The notes: generated by a model from the letters alone, not told the origin. Positions 1-5,480 are shown, counted from the stretch's first letter. The stretch: 5,552 bases of DNA from an uncultured Prevotella sp. (GCA_946999025.1 CAMQBP010000145.1:1-5552); one strand, 5' to 3'. A program made the numbers and translations.

Positions 1-21
1 GCCTAATCTTTTAAAAATAAC

Positions 22-47
22 ATTGATAATCAGATGATTATTTCAAT
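22..47 (-). terminator. AT-rich hairpin with T-rich tail, candidate terminator
   Basis: ATTGA-TAATC at 22-31 pairs with GATTA at 36-40 and TCAAT at 43-47, leaving a 4-base loop and a 2-base bulge. On the minus strand the hairpin is followed by GTTATTTTT. It is the first plausible end for transcripts coming from the lipoprotein gene. The stem is weak because it is almost all A-T. Confidence 0.35.
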
Positions 48-60
48 AACTCCCGATTTG

Positions 61-110
61 AAGCATTACCCATCTTATTCAATATTTAATTCCGCCAACG
101 GGTAATGTTT
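61..110. repeat. Imperfect 11-bp inverted repeat with T run on plus side
   Basis: Arms 61-71 (AAGCATTACCC) and 100-110 (GGGTAATGTTT) pair with one G-U over a 28-base loop. On the plus strand seven T follow from 108, as in an intrinsic terminator, but no plus-strand gene precedes it in the window. The large loop weakens a terminator reading. Confidence 0.35.
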
Positions 111-123
111 TTTTCATTTTCAT
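79..123 (-). pseudogene. 14-codon ORF, possible relic N-terminus
   Basis: The frame begins MKMKKTLPVG and stops after 14 codons at 79-81. The opening resembles the first residues (M-K-K-LPVG-I) of the AAA-ATPase/PD-(D/E)XK nuclease proteins common in Bacteroidota, but the expected following sequence (a Phe-Glu-rich stretch then YVDKT) is not found in any frame. It overlaps the preceding tiny ORF by 4 nt. The resemblance covers too few residues to be safe. Confidence 0.15.
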
Positions 124-182
124 AATCCTTTCAAAATAACAGTTCTTTCGCTTACTGGAATTTCTTTACGTCTTTTGGCCAT
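120..182 (-). CDS. Tiny basic ORF (20 aa), doubtful gene
   Basis: An ATG at 180-182, seven bases after the lipoprotein stop, opens a 20-codon frame beginning MAKRRKEIPVSER and rich in Lys and Arg. It ends in TGA at 120-122, overlapping the ATG of the next tiny ORF in an ATGA arrangement. The spacing and overlap look gene-like, but the length is within chance and no family is recognised. It may be a small peptide gene or the relic start of a larger gene. Confidence 0.25.
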   Translation of the reverse strand: MAKRRKEIPVSERTVILKGL

Positions 183-189
183 TACCGCA

Positions 190-1020
190 TTATCTAAATT
201 TTAAATATGATGTTACGCTCATTCCATCCGTCATTTTATATTTCCCAAAATTGGTAAACTCAATGGTATCAATCTTGTTATCTTTTAATTTTAATATGAT
301 CATTGTTATATCACAGTGACTTAACTGCTTCAATGATTGGATATATTGTTTATCTACCCAAAGAGAGCGAACCGCTTCTGGATGTATGACGCACATTACC
401 TTATACTCTGTTAAGGTTTCAAGTGGGATTATTCCCTCTATCCCCACTTTTCTATTTAGCACTTTGATAGGCATACCCACATATATGGGGAGATCAATTA
501 ACCTATTTGTCTTCAATATACCCTTGGACAATTGATACGGAGCAGATTTTATTGGTATTTTTTCATAAATAAGAGTATCAGATGAAGATGTGGCATAAAA
601 TCCTATTGGAAGATCATTGTCAAAATTAAGATTGTACCTTGAATATACCTTCCTTGCTCTACTTTTTGATCTTATTGATAATATATTCGCCCCAAAAAAT
701 ATTGGGTTATCGGATATAACTACCAACGTATCATTAATCCCTAACACAAGATACAACCTGTTTTCTACACTTTTCTGGTAGTATTCTTCGTCTTGGGGCC
801 AAATCCGGATACCATAATATGTTACATTGCTCTGAGAAAAATTAGTTGTTATAGAATCTGTTAGTTCATTATCTTCAGAATTTAGAGGACTACAGATTGG
901 AGACTTTACTTCTAGTGCGTCTGTTGATTCATCATTTTTATAATTCAATGAGACTCTCGAAGAGCCAAGACAACAGCTGCACATAAATACATACAACATC
1001 AAAGATAAGAACTTCTTCAT
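190..1020 (-). CDS. Putative lipoprotein of unknown function (276 aa)
   Basis: I recognise no family. The N-terminus MKKFLSLMLYVFMCSCC is a short basic then hydrophobic lipoprotein-type signal with Cys at 14, 16 and 17. Cys16 after M-C-S is the likeliest lipidated residue, though the lipobox is not classical. No acidic residues follow directly, so there is no clear Bacteroidota surface-export signal, and the mature protein probably faces the periplasm. About residues 22-65 are polar and probably disordered (Ser, Asp, Asn rich). From about 67 (YYGIRIWPQDEEYY) alternating hydrophobic residues suggest a mostly beta or alpha/beta domain, with Cys at about 210 and 237. The stop is intact and the frame is clean, so the gene looks functional. 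It follows the membrane protein by about 100 nt, with a hairpin between them, and shares the AT-rich composition. No promoter matching the Bacteroidota consensus was found in that gap. Confidence 0.75.
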   Translation of the reverse strand: MKKFLSLMLYVFMCSCCLGSSRVSLNYKNDESTDALEVKSPICSPLNSEDNELTDSITTNFSQSNVTYYGIRIWPQDEEYYQKSVENRLYLVLGINDTLVVISDNPIFFGANILSIRSKSRARKVYSRYNLNFDNDLPIGFYATSSSDTLIYEKIPIKSAPYQLSKGILKTNRLIDLPIYVGMPIKVLNRKVGIEGIIPLETLTEYKVMCVIHPEAVRSLWVDKQYIQSLKQLSHCDITMIILKLKDNKIDTIEFTNFGKYKMTDGMSVTSYLKFR

Positions 1021-1050
1021 TTTTAGAGTGTGTCAAAAGTTAATTAAAGG

Positions 1051-1082
1051 TCTGTGTTATTGAAAATCTTCAATAACACAGA
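1051..1082 (-). terminator. 14-bp perfect inverted repeat, candidate terminator
   Basis: The arms 1051-1064 and 1069-1082 are exact reverse complements (TCTGTGTTATTGAA on the plus strand) around a 4-base loop. It lies between the membrane protein stop (1122) and the lipoprotein start (1020), where a terminator or attenuator would be placed. No clean T run follows on either strand (minus side continues CCTTTAATTAAC), so intrinsic termination is not assured. It could instead be the remnant of an insertion element end. Confidence 0.4.
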
Positions 1083-1121
1083 GACTTTCATAACATTATT
1101 ACTTTTTCCTTGATTTAAGAA

Positions 1122-1547
1122 TTAGGGAGTTTCTATGTCAATTAAATACTCCCATATCTTTCGTCTTTTAAAAGATTCTTTTACTAGTAATAATCCCAAG
1201 TAAATTAAGATTAAATCTAAGAACATATAGAAGATGTATATGTACGGATTTACTTTTTCTTGTACAACACTATATCCCTTGGTTGAATAGCGAACAAGAA
1301 TAGAATCTCCTATGGAAATAGAACTATTTATACTACCTGCATCATAGAATTGATTTCCTATTTTTACAGTCGCGCTTCCAACAGGCCTGGAGAGGCGTCC
1401 ACTTATAGCAATAACTTCTGCGTTAATCAATTGCCCATTTACTCTAACATACCAATCTGTTAAAATAAAATAAGCAATCATACTAAAACAAATTATACAC
1501 AGAATACCTAAAGAAAATAATATTATATTAATTCTTTTTCTTTCCAT
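1122..1547 (-). CDS. Small two-helix membrane protein (DUF3592-like)
   Basis: The 141-residue product starts MERKRINIIL. The first membrane helix is at about 7-29, followed by an exported beta-rich segment at 31-100 (VNGQLINAEVIAISG, ATVKIGNQFYDAG, SIGDSILVRYSTKGY), a second helix at about 101-122 and a short basic cytoplasmic tail with KRRK. The pattern of A-x-V strands followed by GDSI-VRYS resembles DUF3592-type membrane proteins, which lack a settled function. The ATG at 1545-1547 is preferred over one 16 codons upstream, because it opens the protein with a normal charged N-terminus before the helix. It also overlaps the end of the upstream remnant's frame by about 20 nt, as coupled genes do. 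Its position behind a decayed reading frame on the same strand would suit an immunity protein. The DNA is very AT-rich (9 G+C in the 60 bases 1501-1560). Confidence 0.75.
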   Translation of the reverse strand: MERKRINIILFSLGILCIICFSMIAYFILTDWYVRVNGQLINAEVIAISGRLSRPVGSATVKIGNQFYDAGSINSSISIGDSILVRYSTKGYSVVQEKVNPYIYIFYMFLDLILIYLGLLLVKESFKRRKIWEYLIDIETP

Positions 1548-2156
1548 TATTATTTCTATTTTGAACACGATTAGAAGCAAAACTAACTCCAGCATTTGAA
1601 CCTATTTCCTAACAGAGATTACTCTTATAATCAGATATGGCAGATTTCAAAGCTTTTCGCTCTCGTTTTGTTAAAACTCCAGCCATCCTTCCAGTTATTG
1701 GGTTAGCTGTCATTTTCTTGGTCAATGTGCTTATTGTTGCTTTAGAATCATTATAAAGCCTTTTATCTTTAAATTGCCCGCCACAGCCCCAGTAACCGTA
1801 GAAGAAATAACGTTCTCTCTTATGTCCTTTCCTTTATTAGTCTTACCGTTGTAAGGGATGTCAAAGATACGATAATTTTCTTTGATAGCCTGCAATTGCT
1901 TACCATATTTTTTCTTGCAGTCCACAGTCAAGCCGTCGGCGTTTCTTCTGTGCGGTATATATTTTGTAATCTGCCGACTACATTCACTTCTATTACTTTT
2001 ATGCGGGAACACATTTGGGATTTGCTTCCCGAGCAACTCTCCAATAACCGTTTCATAATATTGGAATCACATATCAGAACTTGATAGAAATTTATTGATA
2101 ACCTCTATCTCAAATATATTTATGCCCTTAGGAAAGATATCGAGAACGGAACATTC
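1528..2156 (-). pseudogene. Decayed, 5'-truncated gene remnant of unknown family
   Basis: Three lesions break what reads as one minus-strand coding sequence. From about 2156 the frame reads FPKGINIFEIEVINKFL up to a TGA at 2067-2069. It then continues in the same frame through YYETVIGELLGKQ and KYGKQLQAIKENYRIFD to about 1820. There the sensible frame changes by what a 2-nt GA insertion would produce, giving RERYFFYGYWGCGG, ITGRMAGVLTKRERKALKS and SAISDYKSN up to a TAG at 1609-1611. The same frame resumes as EIGSNAGVSFASNRVQNR and ends at a TAA (1528-1530). No start codon fits at the upstream end, where a TAA at 2157-2159 and the transferase stop lie close by. I recognise no family. Cys, Lys and Asn content and the missing N-terminal part suit a C-terminal effector or toxin domain, but that is inference. 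The last codons overlap the start of the next gene. Confidence 0.6.
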
Positions 2157-2171
2157 TTATCCTAACTCAGG

Positions 2172-2765
2172 TTAGTAGGTGTAGGTTAAAACATACCTGT
2201 CGTTGAGATGATAATAAACGGGAACCGTTTGGTTGGCCTTCAAATTGTCGACGTTGACACACCCTTCACTGGCCACTTGGAATGAATGCAGACGCATATC
2301 CGCATATTGCAACTGATGAGCGGAGAAGTATTTGAACACCGTTTCTTTGGCGCTCCAATGGATGAGCCGGCTCTCTGTGGTGCCAGCCACTTCATCTTCA
2401 CGAAGAAACCGCTTGGCAATGCGGTCTACTCGGTTGCTGTAATACTCGATATCGACGGCCACTTCTTTCGTTCTGCTCAAAATGATGGCTACATAACCCG
2501 TTGTATCACTGATACTAATATGAAAATCATGCAGTAAAGGTTTGCCATGCGAATCATGATTGATGATGACTTGACGGTTGCCATTCATAGCATATAACAA
2601 TGCGTAGACCGCCATTTTTTGGCGCTTGAGTTCTAAATGACGATAACTGGAAACAACTTGTTCAAGGTGTGGATAGGCAGACTGAAACTCATCTATGGAC
2701 TCATCAATCTTCCACAGACCAATTTTCACATCCTTTGTCAACTGGCTAATTTTGAGGACGGACAT
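2172..2765 (-). CDS. 4'-phosphopantetheinyl transferase superfamily protein
   Basis: Enzymes of this family move the 4'-phosphopantetheine arm of CoA onto a Ser of acyl or peptidyl carrier proteins in the cytoplasm, turning apo into holo carriers. The 197-residue product shows the Sfp-type landmarks: HGKPLL at 73-78, SISDTTGYVAI at 84-94, VAVDIE at 102-107 (Mg2+ ligands Asp105 and Glu107), and WSAKETVFKYF at 137-147 with Glu141 and Lys145. The second motif is normally SISH; here the His is Asp87. In Sfp that His contacts CoA phosphate, so this may be tolerated or may weaken CoA binding. The C-terminus is complete (YVLTYTY). The ATG lies 2 nt after the gldE stop, so translation is probably coupled. 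Which carrier protein it serves cannot be read from the window. It is the last gene before the AT-rich region. Confidence 0.9.
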   Translation of the reverse strand: MSVLKISQLTKDVKIGLWKIDESIDEFQSAYPHLEQVVSSYRHLELKRQKMAVYALLYAMNGNRQVIINHDSHGKPLLHDFHISISDTTGYVAIILSRTKEVAVDIEYYSNRVDRIAKRFLREDEVAGTTESRLIHWSAKETVFKYFSAHQLQYADMRLHSFQVASEGCVNVDNLKANQTVPVYYHLNDRYVLTYTY

Positions 2766-2767
2766 TG

Positions 2768-4120
2768 CTATTCGTTTACTTCGTTCTCATCCGTAGCAAT
2801 GGGATGGACCACCAATTTCACCTGACTGATACGCCTCTCCTCGATTCCCACAATCTCAAAAGTATAATTCTTATAGCTGATTTTCTCGTGAAGATGAAGA
2901 AAATCGCCCTTCATCTCTAACAGCAATCCAGCCAAAGAGTCGGCATCACCCTGCACATCACTGAACTCATCATCATGGATGTCTAAGATTTTGAAGAAAT
3001 CGGACAATGGGGTCTTACCTTCAAACAGGTACGTATTTTCGTTTAATTTAGAAAATGTGCGTTCTTCCTCATCATACTCATCATTGATTTCTCCGACAAT
3101 TTCTTCCAGAATGTCTTCCAAGGTAATCAATCCACATGTTCCTCCAAACTCGTCAACAACGATGGCAATGTGCACCTTATTCTCCTGAAACTCAGTCATC
3201 AAGTCATCAATCTTCTTCGTGCCAGGTACGAAGTAGGCTGGTCTGATGAGACTCTGCCAACGAAAACCGGCAGGCTTATTGAGATGAGGGAGCAAATCCT
3301 TGATGTACAAGACACCGCGAATATTGTCATCATTGTCCTGATACACGGGAATACGACTATAATTGTTTTTGATGATGCACTGCATGACTTCATTAAAATT
3401 AGAATGAATGTCTATGTCAACTATGTCTTTTCGTGGCGTCATCACTTCTTTTGCTGTCTCATCCCCAAAACGGATAATGCCTTGCAGCATGCTCTGTTCG
3501 TCTTTGATGTCTTCCTTGTCTGTCAATTCCAAAGCCTGTTCCAAATCATCAACGCTGAGGACATGGTTTTGTTTCTGTATGACCCGCTCGGCTATCACCC
3601 CACTTCGCAGCAAGATATTCTCGATAGGCCAAAACAATTTTCGGAAGAACAAGATGCCATTGACGGTATTTCTGCAGAACTTCAAGGGGTTTTGACGACT
3701 GTAAACCTTGGGCATGATTTCACCAAACAGTAATAGCAGGAACGTCAACAACACCGTGATGGTGAGAAATTGCAGCCAATATGCCTTTGGTCCAAAATGA
3801 AATAGCGAACCAAACACATAGTTGCACAGCATGATGATGGTGACATTGACAAAGTTGTTGGTAATCAGAATGGTAGCCAGCGTTCGTTGATTGTCATCAC
3901 GCAACATTTGAATCTTGCGGTCACGGACGTTCCTTTCACCGTCCAATGCAGCTAAATCGGTAGGAGAAAGACTGAAAAATGCTATTTCAGAACCGCTTGC
4001 GAAGCCAGAGGCCAGCAACAAAAGAGCCGCCAAAACGGCTGCAAAGATGACACCTACTGTTGGAGTCTGAAAGGTGACATCTGATAAAGAAGAAGAGATC
4101 GTGGAGATATCCAATTTCAA
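2768..4120 (-). CDS. gldE: GldE-like CNNM/CBS-domain membrane protein
   Basis: This 450-residue inner-membrane protein belongs to the CNNM/CorC group (DUF21, CBS pair, CorC_HlyC domain). The DUF21 membrane domain covers about 20-185, with hydrophobic helices near 21-40, 82-105 and 113-133. It carries the family motifs SGSEIAFFSL (42-51) and GEIMPK (133-138). Two CBS repeats lie at about 222-285 (MTPRKDIVDID) and 288-345 (VVDEFGGTCGLITLEDILEEIVGE). The CorC_HlyC domain lies at about 360-440. Relatives are linked to Mg2+/Co2+ transport or its control. GldE was named from Flavobacterium gliding, but the gene is kept in non-gliding Bacteroidales, so a motility role cannot be assumed here. The start is a TTG overlapping the ssb TGA (TTGA), chosen because the first internal Met (position 72) would remove the first helix. 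The stop is 2 nt before the transferase ATG. Confidence 0.93.
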   Translation of the reverse strand: MKLDISTISSSLSDVTFQTPTVGVIFAAVLAALLLLASGFASGSEIAFFSLSPTDLAALDGERNVRDRKIQMLRDDNQRTLATILITNNFVNVTIIMLCNYVFGSLFHFGPKAYWLQFLTITVLLTFLLLLFGEIMPKVYSRQNPLKFCRNTVNGILFFRKLFWPIENILLRSGVIAERVIQKQNHVLSVDDLEQALELTDKEDIKDEQSMLQGIIRFGDETAKEVMTPRKDIVDIDIHSNFNEVMQCIIKNNYSRIPVYQDNDDNIRGVLYIKDLLPHLNKPAGFRWQSLIRPAYFVPGTKKIDDLMTEFQENKVHIAIVVDEFGGTCGLITLEDILEEIVGEINDEYDEEERTFSKLNENTYLFEGKTPLSDFFKILDIHDDEFSDVQGDADSLAGLLLEMKGDFLHLHEKISYKNYTFEIVGIEERRISQVKLVVHPIATDENEVNE

Positions 4121-4539
4121 AAGGGTAGTTTAGTTGTGTTATTTGTCGGAGTGGTCGTGTCTGAAGAACCACTCATCTCTGTTTTATCTTCCGCTTCTGA
4201 CGAGGCGCCACGCTTAGGGGAAAGCAGTTCCATGTTATCAGCCAGCACCTCGGTGACATATCGTTTGATACCACGTTGGTCATCGTATGTCCGATATCTA
4301 AGACGCCCTTCTACATACAGTTTGTCACCTTTATGAACGTATTTTTCGACAACCTTGGCCAAACCGCGATAAAACACAATGTTATGCCAATCAGTATGAT
4401 CTGGAACCCGGGTTCCATTTTGCAACGTATAGCCGCGCTCTGTCGTTGCAAGCGTTAGCTGAGCAACCGCTTGATCGGCCTCAAAATACCTTACTTCTGG
4501 ATCTTTGCCAACATTACCGATGAGCATTACTTTATTCAT
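4117..4539 (-). CDS. ssb: Single-stranded DNA-binding protein
   Basis: Ssb binds single-stranded DNA during replication, repair and recombination and recruits partner proteins through its C-terminal tip. The 140-residue product has an OB fold at about 1-104: MNKVMLIGNVGKDPEVRY at the N-terminus, Trp51 in DWHNIVFYRGLA (where E. coli SSB has an ssDNA-stacking Trp), and YVHKGDKLYVEGRLRYRTY at 68-86. A short Ser/Thr/Asn-rich linker (about 105-136) ends in KLPF. The family tip is normally several Asp followed by I/L-P-F. Here the residues before LPF are Thr-Thr-Lys, and the nearest acidic residues are further back (EAEDKTE). The length is a little short for the family. The TGA stop overlaps the TTG start of gldE by 4 nt, and the ssb-gldE order is typical of Bacteroidota, which argues for the chromosomal ssb. 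Confidence 0.96.
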   Translation of the reverse strand: MNKVMLIGNVGKDPEVRYFEADQAVAQLTLATTERGYTLQNGTRVPDHTDWHNIVFYRGLAKVVEKYVHKGDKLYVEGRLRYRTYDDQRGIKRYVTEVLADNMELLSPKRGASSEAEDKTEMSGSSDTTTPTNNTTKLPF

Positions 4540-4567
4540 GAGGATGTACTATATGATTAAGAATGAA

Positions 4568-5122
4568 CTATCTCCACTTCCCTAAATACTTGAAATGGAA
4601 ATTCTTGCCTTTTGCAGAAGGAAACTGAGAACGACCATCAACGCGATCTTTGAGATAGTCGACAATACGATTGTAACAATCTTGTCCGGAATTGGCCTTG
4701 CATTGAGCGACAAACTGCGTATCTCTATACTCATGCTTGCCGGTGGATGGAATCATGACTACCCTCTTGAAATCGAGCGAACCTTCATACCACCCTTCAT
4801 GAACTTCGGTCAAACGCGTCATGACCGTCGCGGCTATATCCCGCTTGTCAATGGAACCCGACGGCTGATTAGACTGATGTAACGCCTTTTTTTCCTTAAA
4901 ATCAAGCATCGTCTCTGCCGTGGTTTTGATGATAATGAAATATACACGTGGTCGAACCTTATAGCGTTTTGGATAATAAACATCACTGGCAACGTAATCG
5001 CGGATGTCTGCTTCCAAATCCATGTCTACCACTATTTCGGGTATAGAACGCAAAAATTCTAAGGCTTCTTCAACATTATAGACTAATGTCTCACGATCAA
5101 AATATCTTAAATATAAATTCAT
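4568..5122 (-). CDS. Conserved Bacteroidales-type protein of unknown function (184 aa)
   Basis: I recognise no named family with confidence, although the sequence has the look of a conserved soluble Bacteroidales protein. It begins MNLYLRYFDRETLV. Residues about 14-50 look helical and acidic (EEALEFLRSIPEI, LEADIRDYV), followed by YYPKRYKVRPRVYFIIIKTTAETM at about 56-79, a basic stretch then a beta strand. The C-terminal third is rich in Lys and Arg (DYLKDRVDGRSQF, GKNFHFKYLGKWR at the end). There is no signal peptide or membrane helix. The ATG at 5120-5122 was chosen because a start 12 codons upstream would run into tRNA-Gly. The gene ends 28 nt before ssb, so co-transcription with it is likely. 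Basic patches and the ssb neighbour could hint at nucleic-acid binding, but nothing in the sequence proves that. Confidence 0.8.
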   Translation of the reverse strand: MNLYLRYFDRETLVYNVEEALEFLRSIPEIVVDMDLEADIRDYVASDVYYPKRYKVRPRVYFIIIKTTAETMLDFKEKKALHQSNQPSGSIDKRDIAATVMTRLTEVHEGWYEGSLDFKRVVMIPSTGKHEYRDTQFVAQCKANSGQDCYNRIVDYLKDRVDGRSQFPSAKGKNFHFKYLGKWR

Positions 5123-5141
5123 GAATGAGTATGTTTCTCTG

Positions 5142-5149
5142 AAAAAAAA
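5142..5149 (-). terminator. T8 run after tRNA-Gly, possible terminator
   Basis: Minus-strand transcription meets eight consecutive T starting two bases after the tRNA acceptor stem (discriminator T, then C). The folded tRNA could act as the hairpin of an intrinsic terminator. No separate hairpin exists. Only 28 nt separate the tRNA from the next start codon, which leaves little room for another promoter, so termination may be partial or absent. Confidence 0.3.
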
Positions 5150-5150
5150 G

Positions 5151-5223
5151 AGCGGCAAACGAGACTTGAACTCGCGACCCCAACCTTGGCAAGGTTGTGC
5201 TCTACCAACTGAGCTATTGCCGC
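5151..5223 (-). tRNA. tRNA-Gly (anticodon GCC), second copy
   Basis: This complete 73-nt cloverleaf on the minus strand has acceptor GCGGCAA/TTGCCGC, discriminator T, D arm GCTC/GAGC, anticodon loop TTGCCAA (GCC) and T arm GCGAG-TTCAAGT-CTCGT. It matches the first Gly gene at every base visible in both copies. It is the last tRNA of the array. Its 3' end is 28 nt from the start codon of the downstream protein gene and is followed almost at once by eight T. Confidence 0.97.
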
Positions 5224-5246
5224 ATCAATATAATAACAACAAAACG

Positions 5247-5330
5247 TGAAGAGGAGGAGACTCGAACTCCCACGAAGCAATTTTCACTACCCCCTCAAAG
5301 TAGCGCGTCTACCAATTCCGCCACCTCTCC
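5247..5330 (-). tRNA. tRNA-Leu (anticodon GAG)
   Basis: On the minus strand, acceptor GGAGAGG pairs with CCTCTTC (one G-U) and discriminator A follows. The class II structure shares the segment GTGGCGGAATTGGTAGACGCGC with the neighbouring Leu gene. The anticodon stem is CTACT/GGTAG with loop TTGAGGG, so the anticodon is GAG (CUC/CUU codons). A long variable arm and the T arm GGGAG-TTCGAGT-CTCCT are present. No CCA is encoded. Confidence 0.94.
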
Positions 5331-5346
5331 AACATTTGTTACCATC

Positions 5347-5474
5347 CTGAATAAAAGTGCCCAGAACAGGGATCGAACCTGCACGTTGTTAAACACACGC
5401 ACCTGAAACGTGCGCGTCTACCAATTCCGCCACCTGGGCAAGTTGGGTAAAATTACCCTATTGGTTTTATTCAG
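5347..5474. repeat. 10-bp inverted repeat flanking tRNA-Leu(CAG)
   Basis: CTGAATAAAA at 5347-5356 and TTTTATTCAG at 5465-5474 are exact reverse complements on either side of the tRNA-Leu(CAG) gene. In the polycistronic precursor, the trailer just after the tRNA could pair with the leader between it and the upstream Gly tRNA, closing a stem around the mature tRNA. Confidence 0.5.
5358..5439 (-). tRNA. tRNA-Leu (anticodon CAG)
   Basis: On the minus strand, acceptor GCCCAGG pairs with TCTGGGC (one G-U) and is followed by discriminator A. The class II body carries the Leu-type segment GTGGCGGAATTGGTAGACGC. The anticodon stem is CACGT/GCGTG with loop TTCAGGT, giving anticodon CAG for CUG codons. 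A long variable arm and the T arm GCAGG-TTCGATC-CCTGT follow. CCA is not encoded. It lies 41 nt after the upstream Gly gene and 27 nt before tRNA-Leu(GAG). Confidence 0.95.
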
Positions 5475-5480
5475 AACGAG

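Noticed and set aside
1031..1045. TAACTTTTG on the minus strand as a promoter for the lipoprotein gene
   Set aside because: The spacing is one base off the TAnnTTTG consensus, there is no good -33 element, and it would leave almost no leader.
1731..2036. Stand-alone 101-codon minus-strand gene starting at TTG
   Set aside because: Protein-like sequence continues upstream past a TGA in the same frame and downstream in the next frame, so it is better read as part of a decayed gene.
2111..2118. Minus-strand TATATTTG matching the Bacteroidota -7 consensus TAnnTTTG
   Set aside because: No TTTG element stands at the right distance upstream, and the site lies inside the remnant more than 500 nt from the next intact start codon.
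1..2171. CRISPR array, complete insertion sequence or phage genes in the AT-rich half
   Set aside because: There are no regularly spaced direct repeats, no transposase or integrase motifs and no phage structural genes.
3170..3733. Long plus-strand open frame (187 codons)
   Set aside because: It lies wholly antisense to the CBS and membrane coding region of gldE, whose domains are clear. The frame has no recognisable protein features.
5197..5406. Plus-strand open frame with EEEETRTPTK-like sequence
   Set aside because: It runs through the antisense of three tRNA genes. This is a well-known source of spurious protein annotations.
5445..5458. GGGTAA-AA-TTACCC palindrome between tRNA genes as a terminator
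   Set aside because: The loop would be only two bases, the stem is short and no T run follows. It is probably just spacer sequence.
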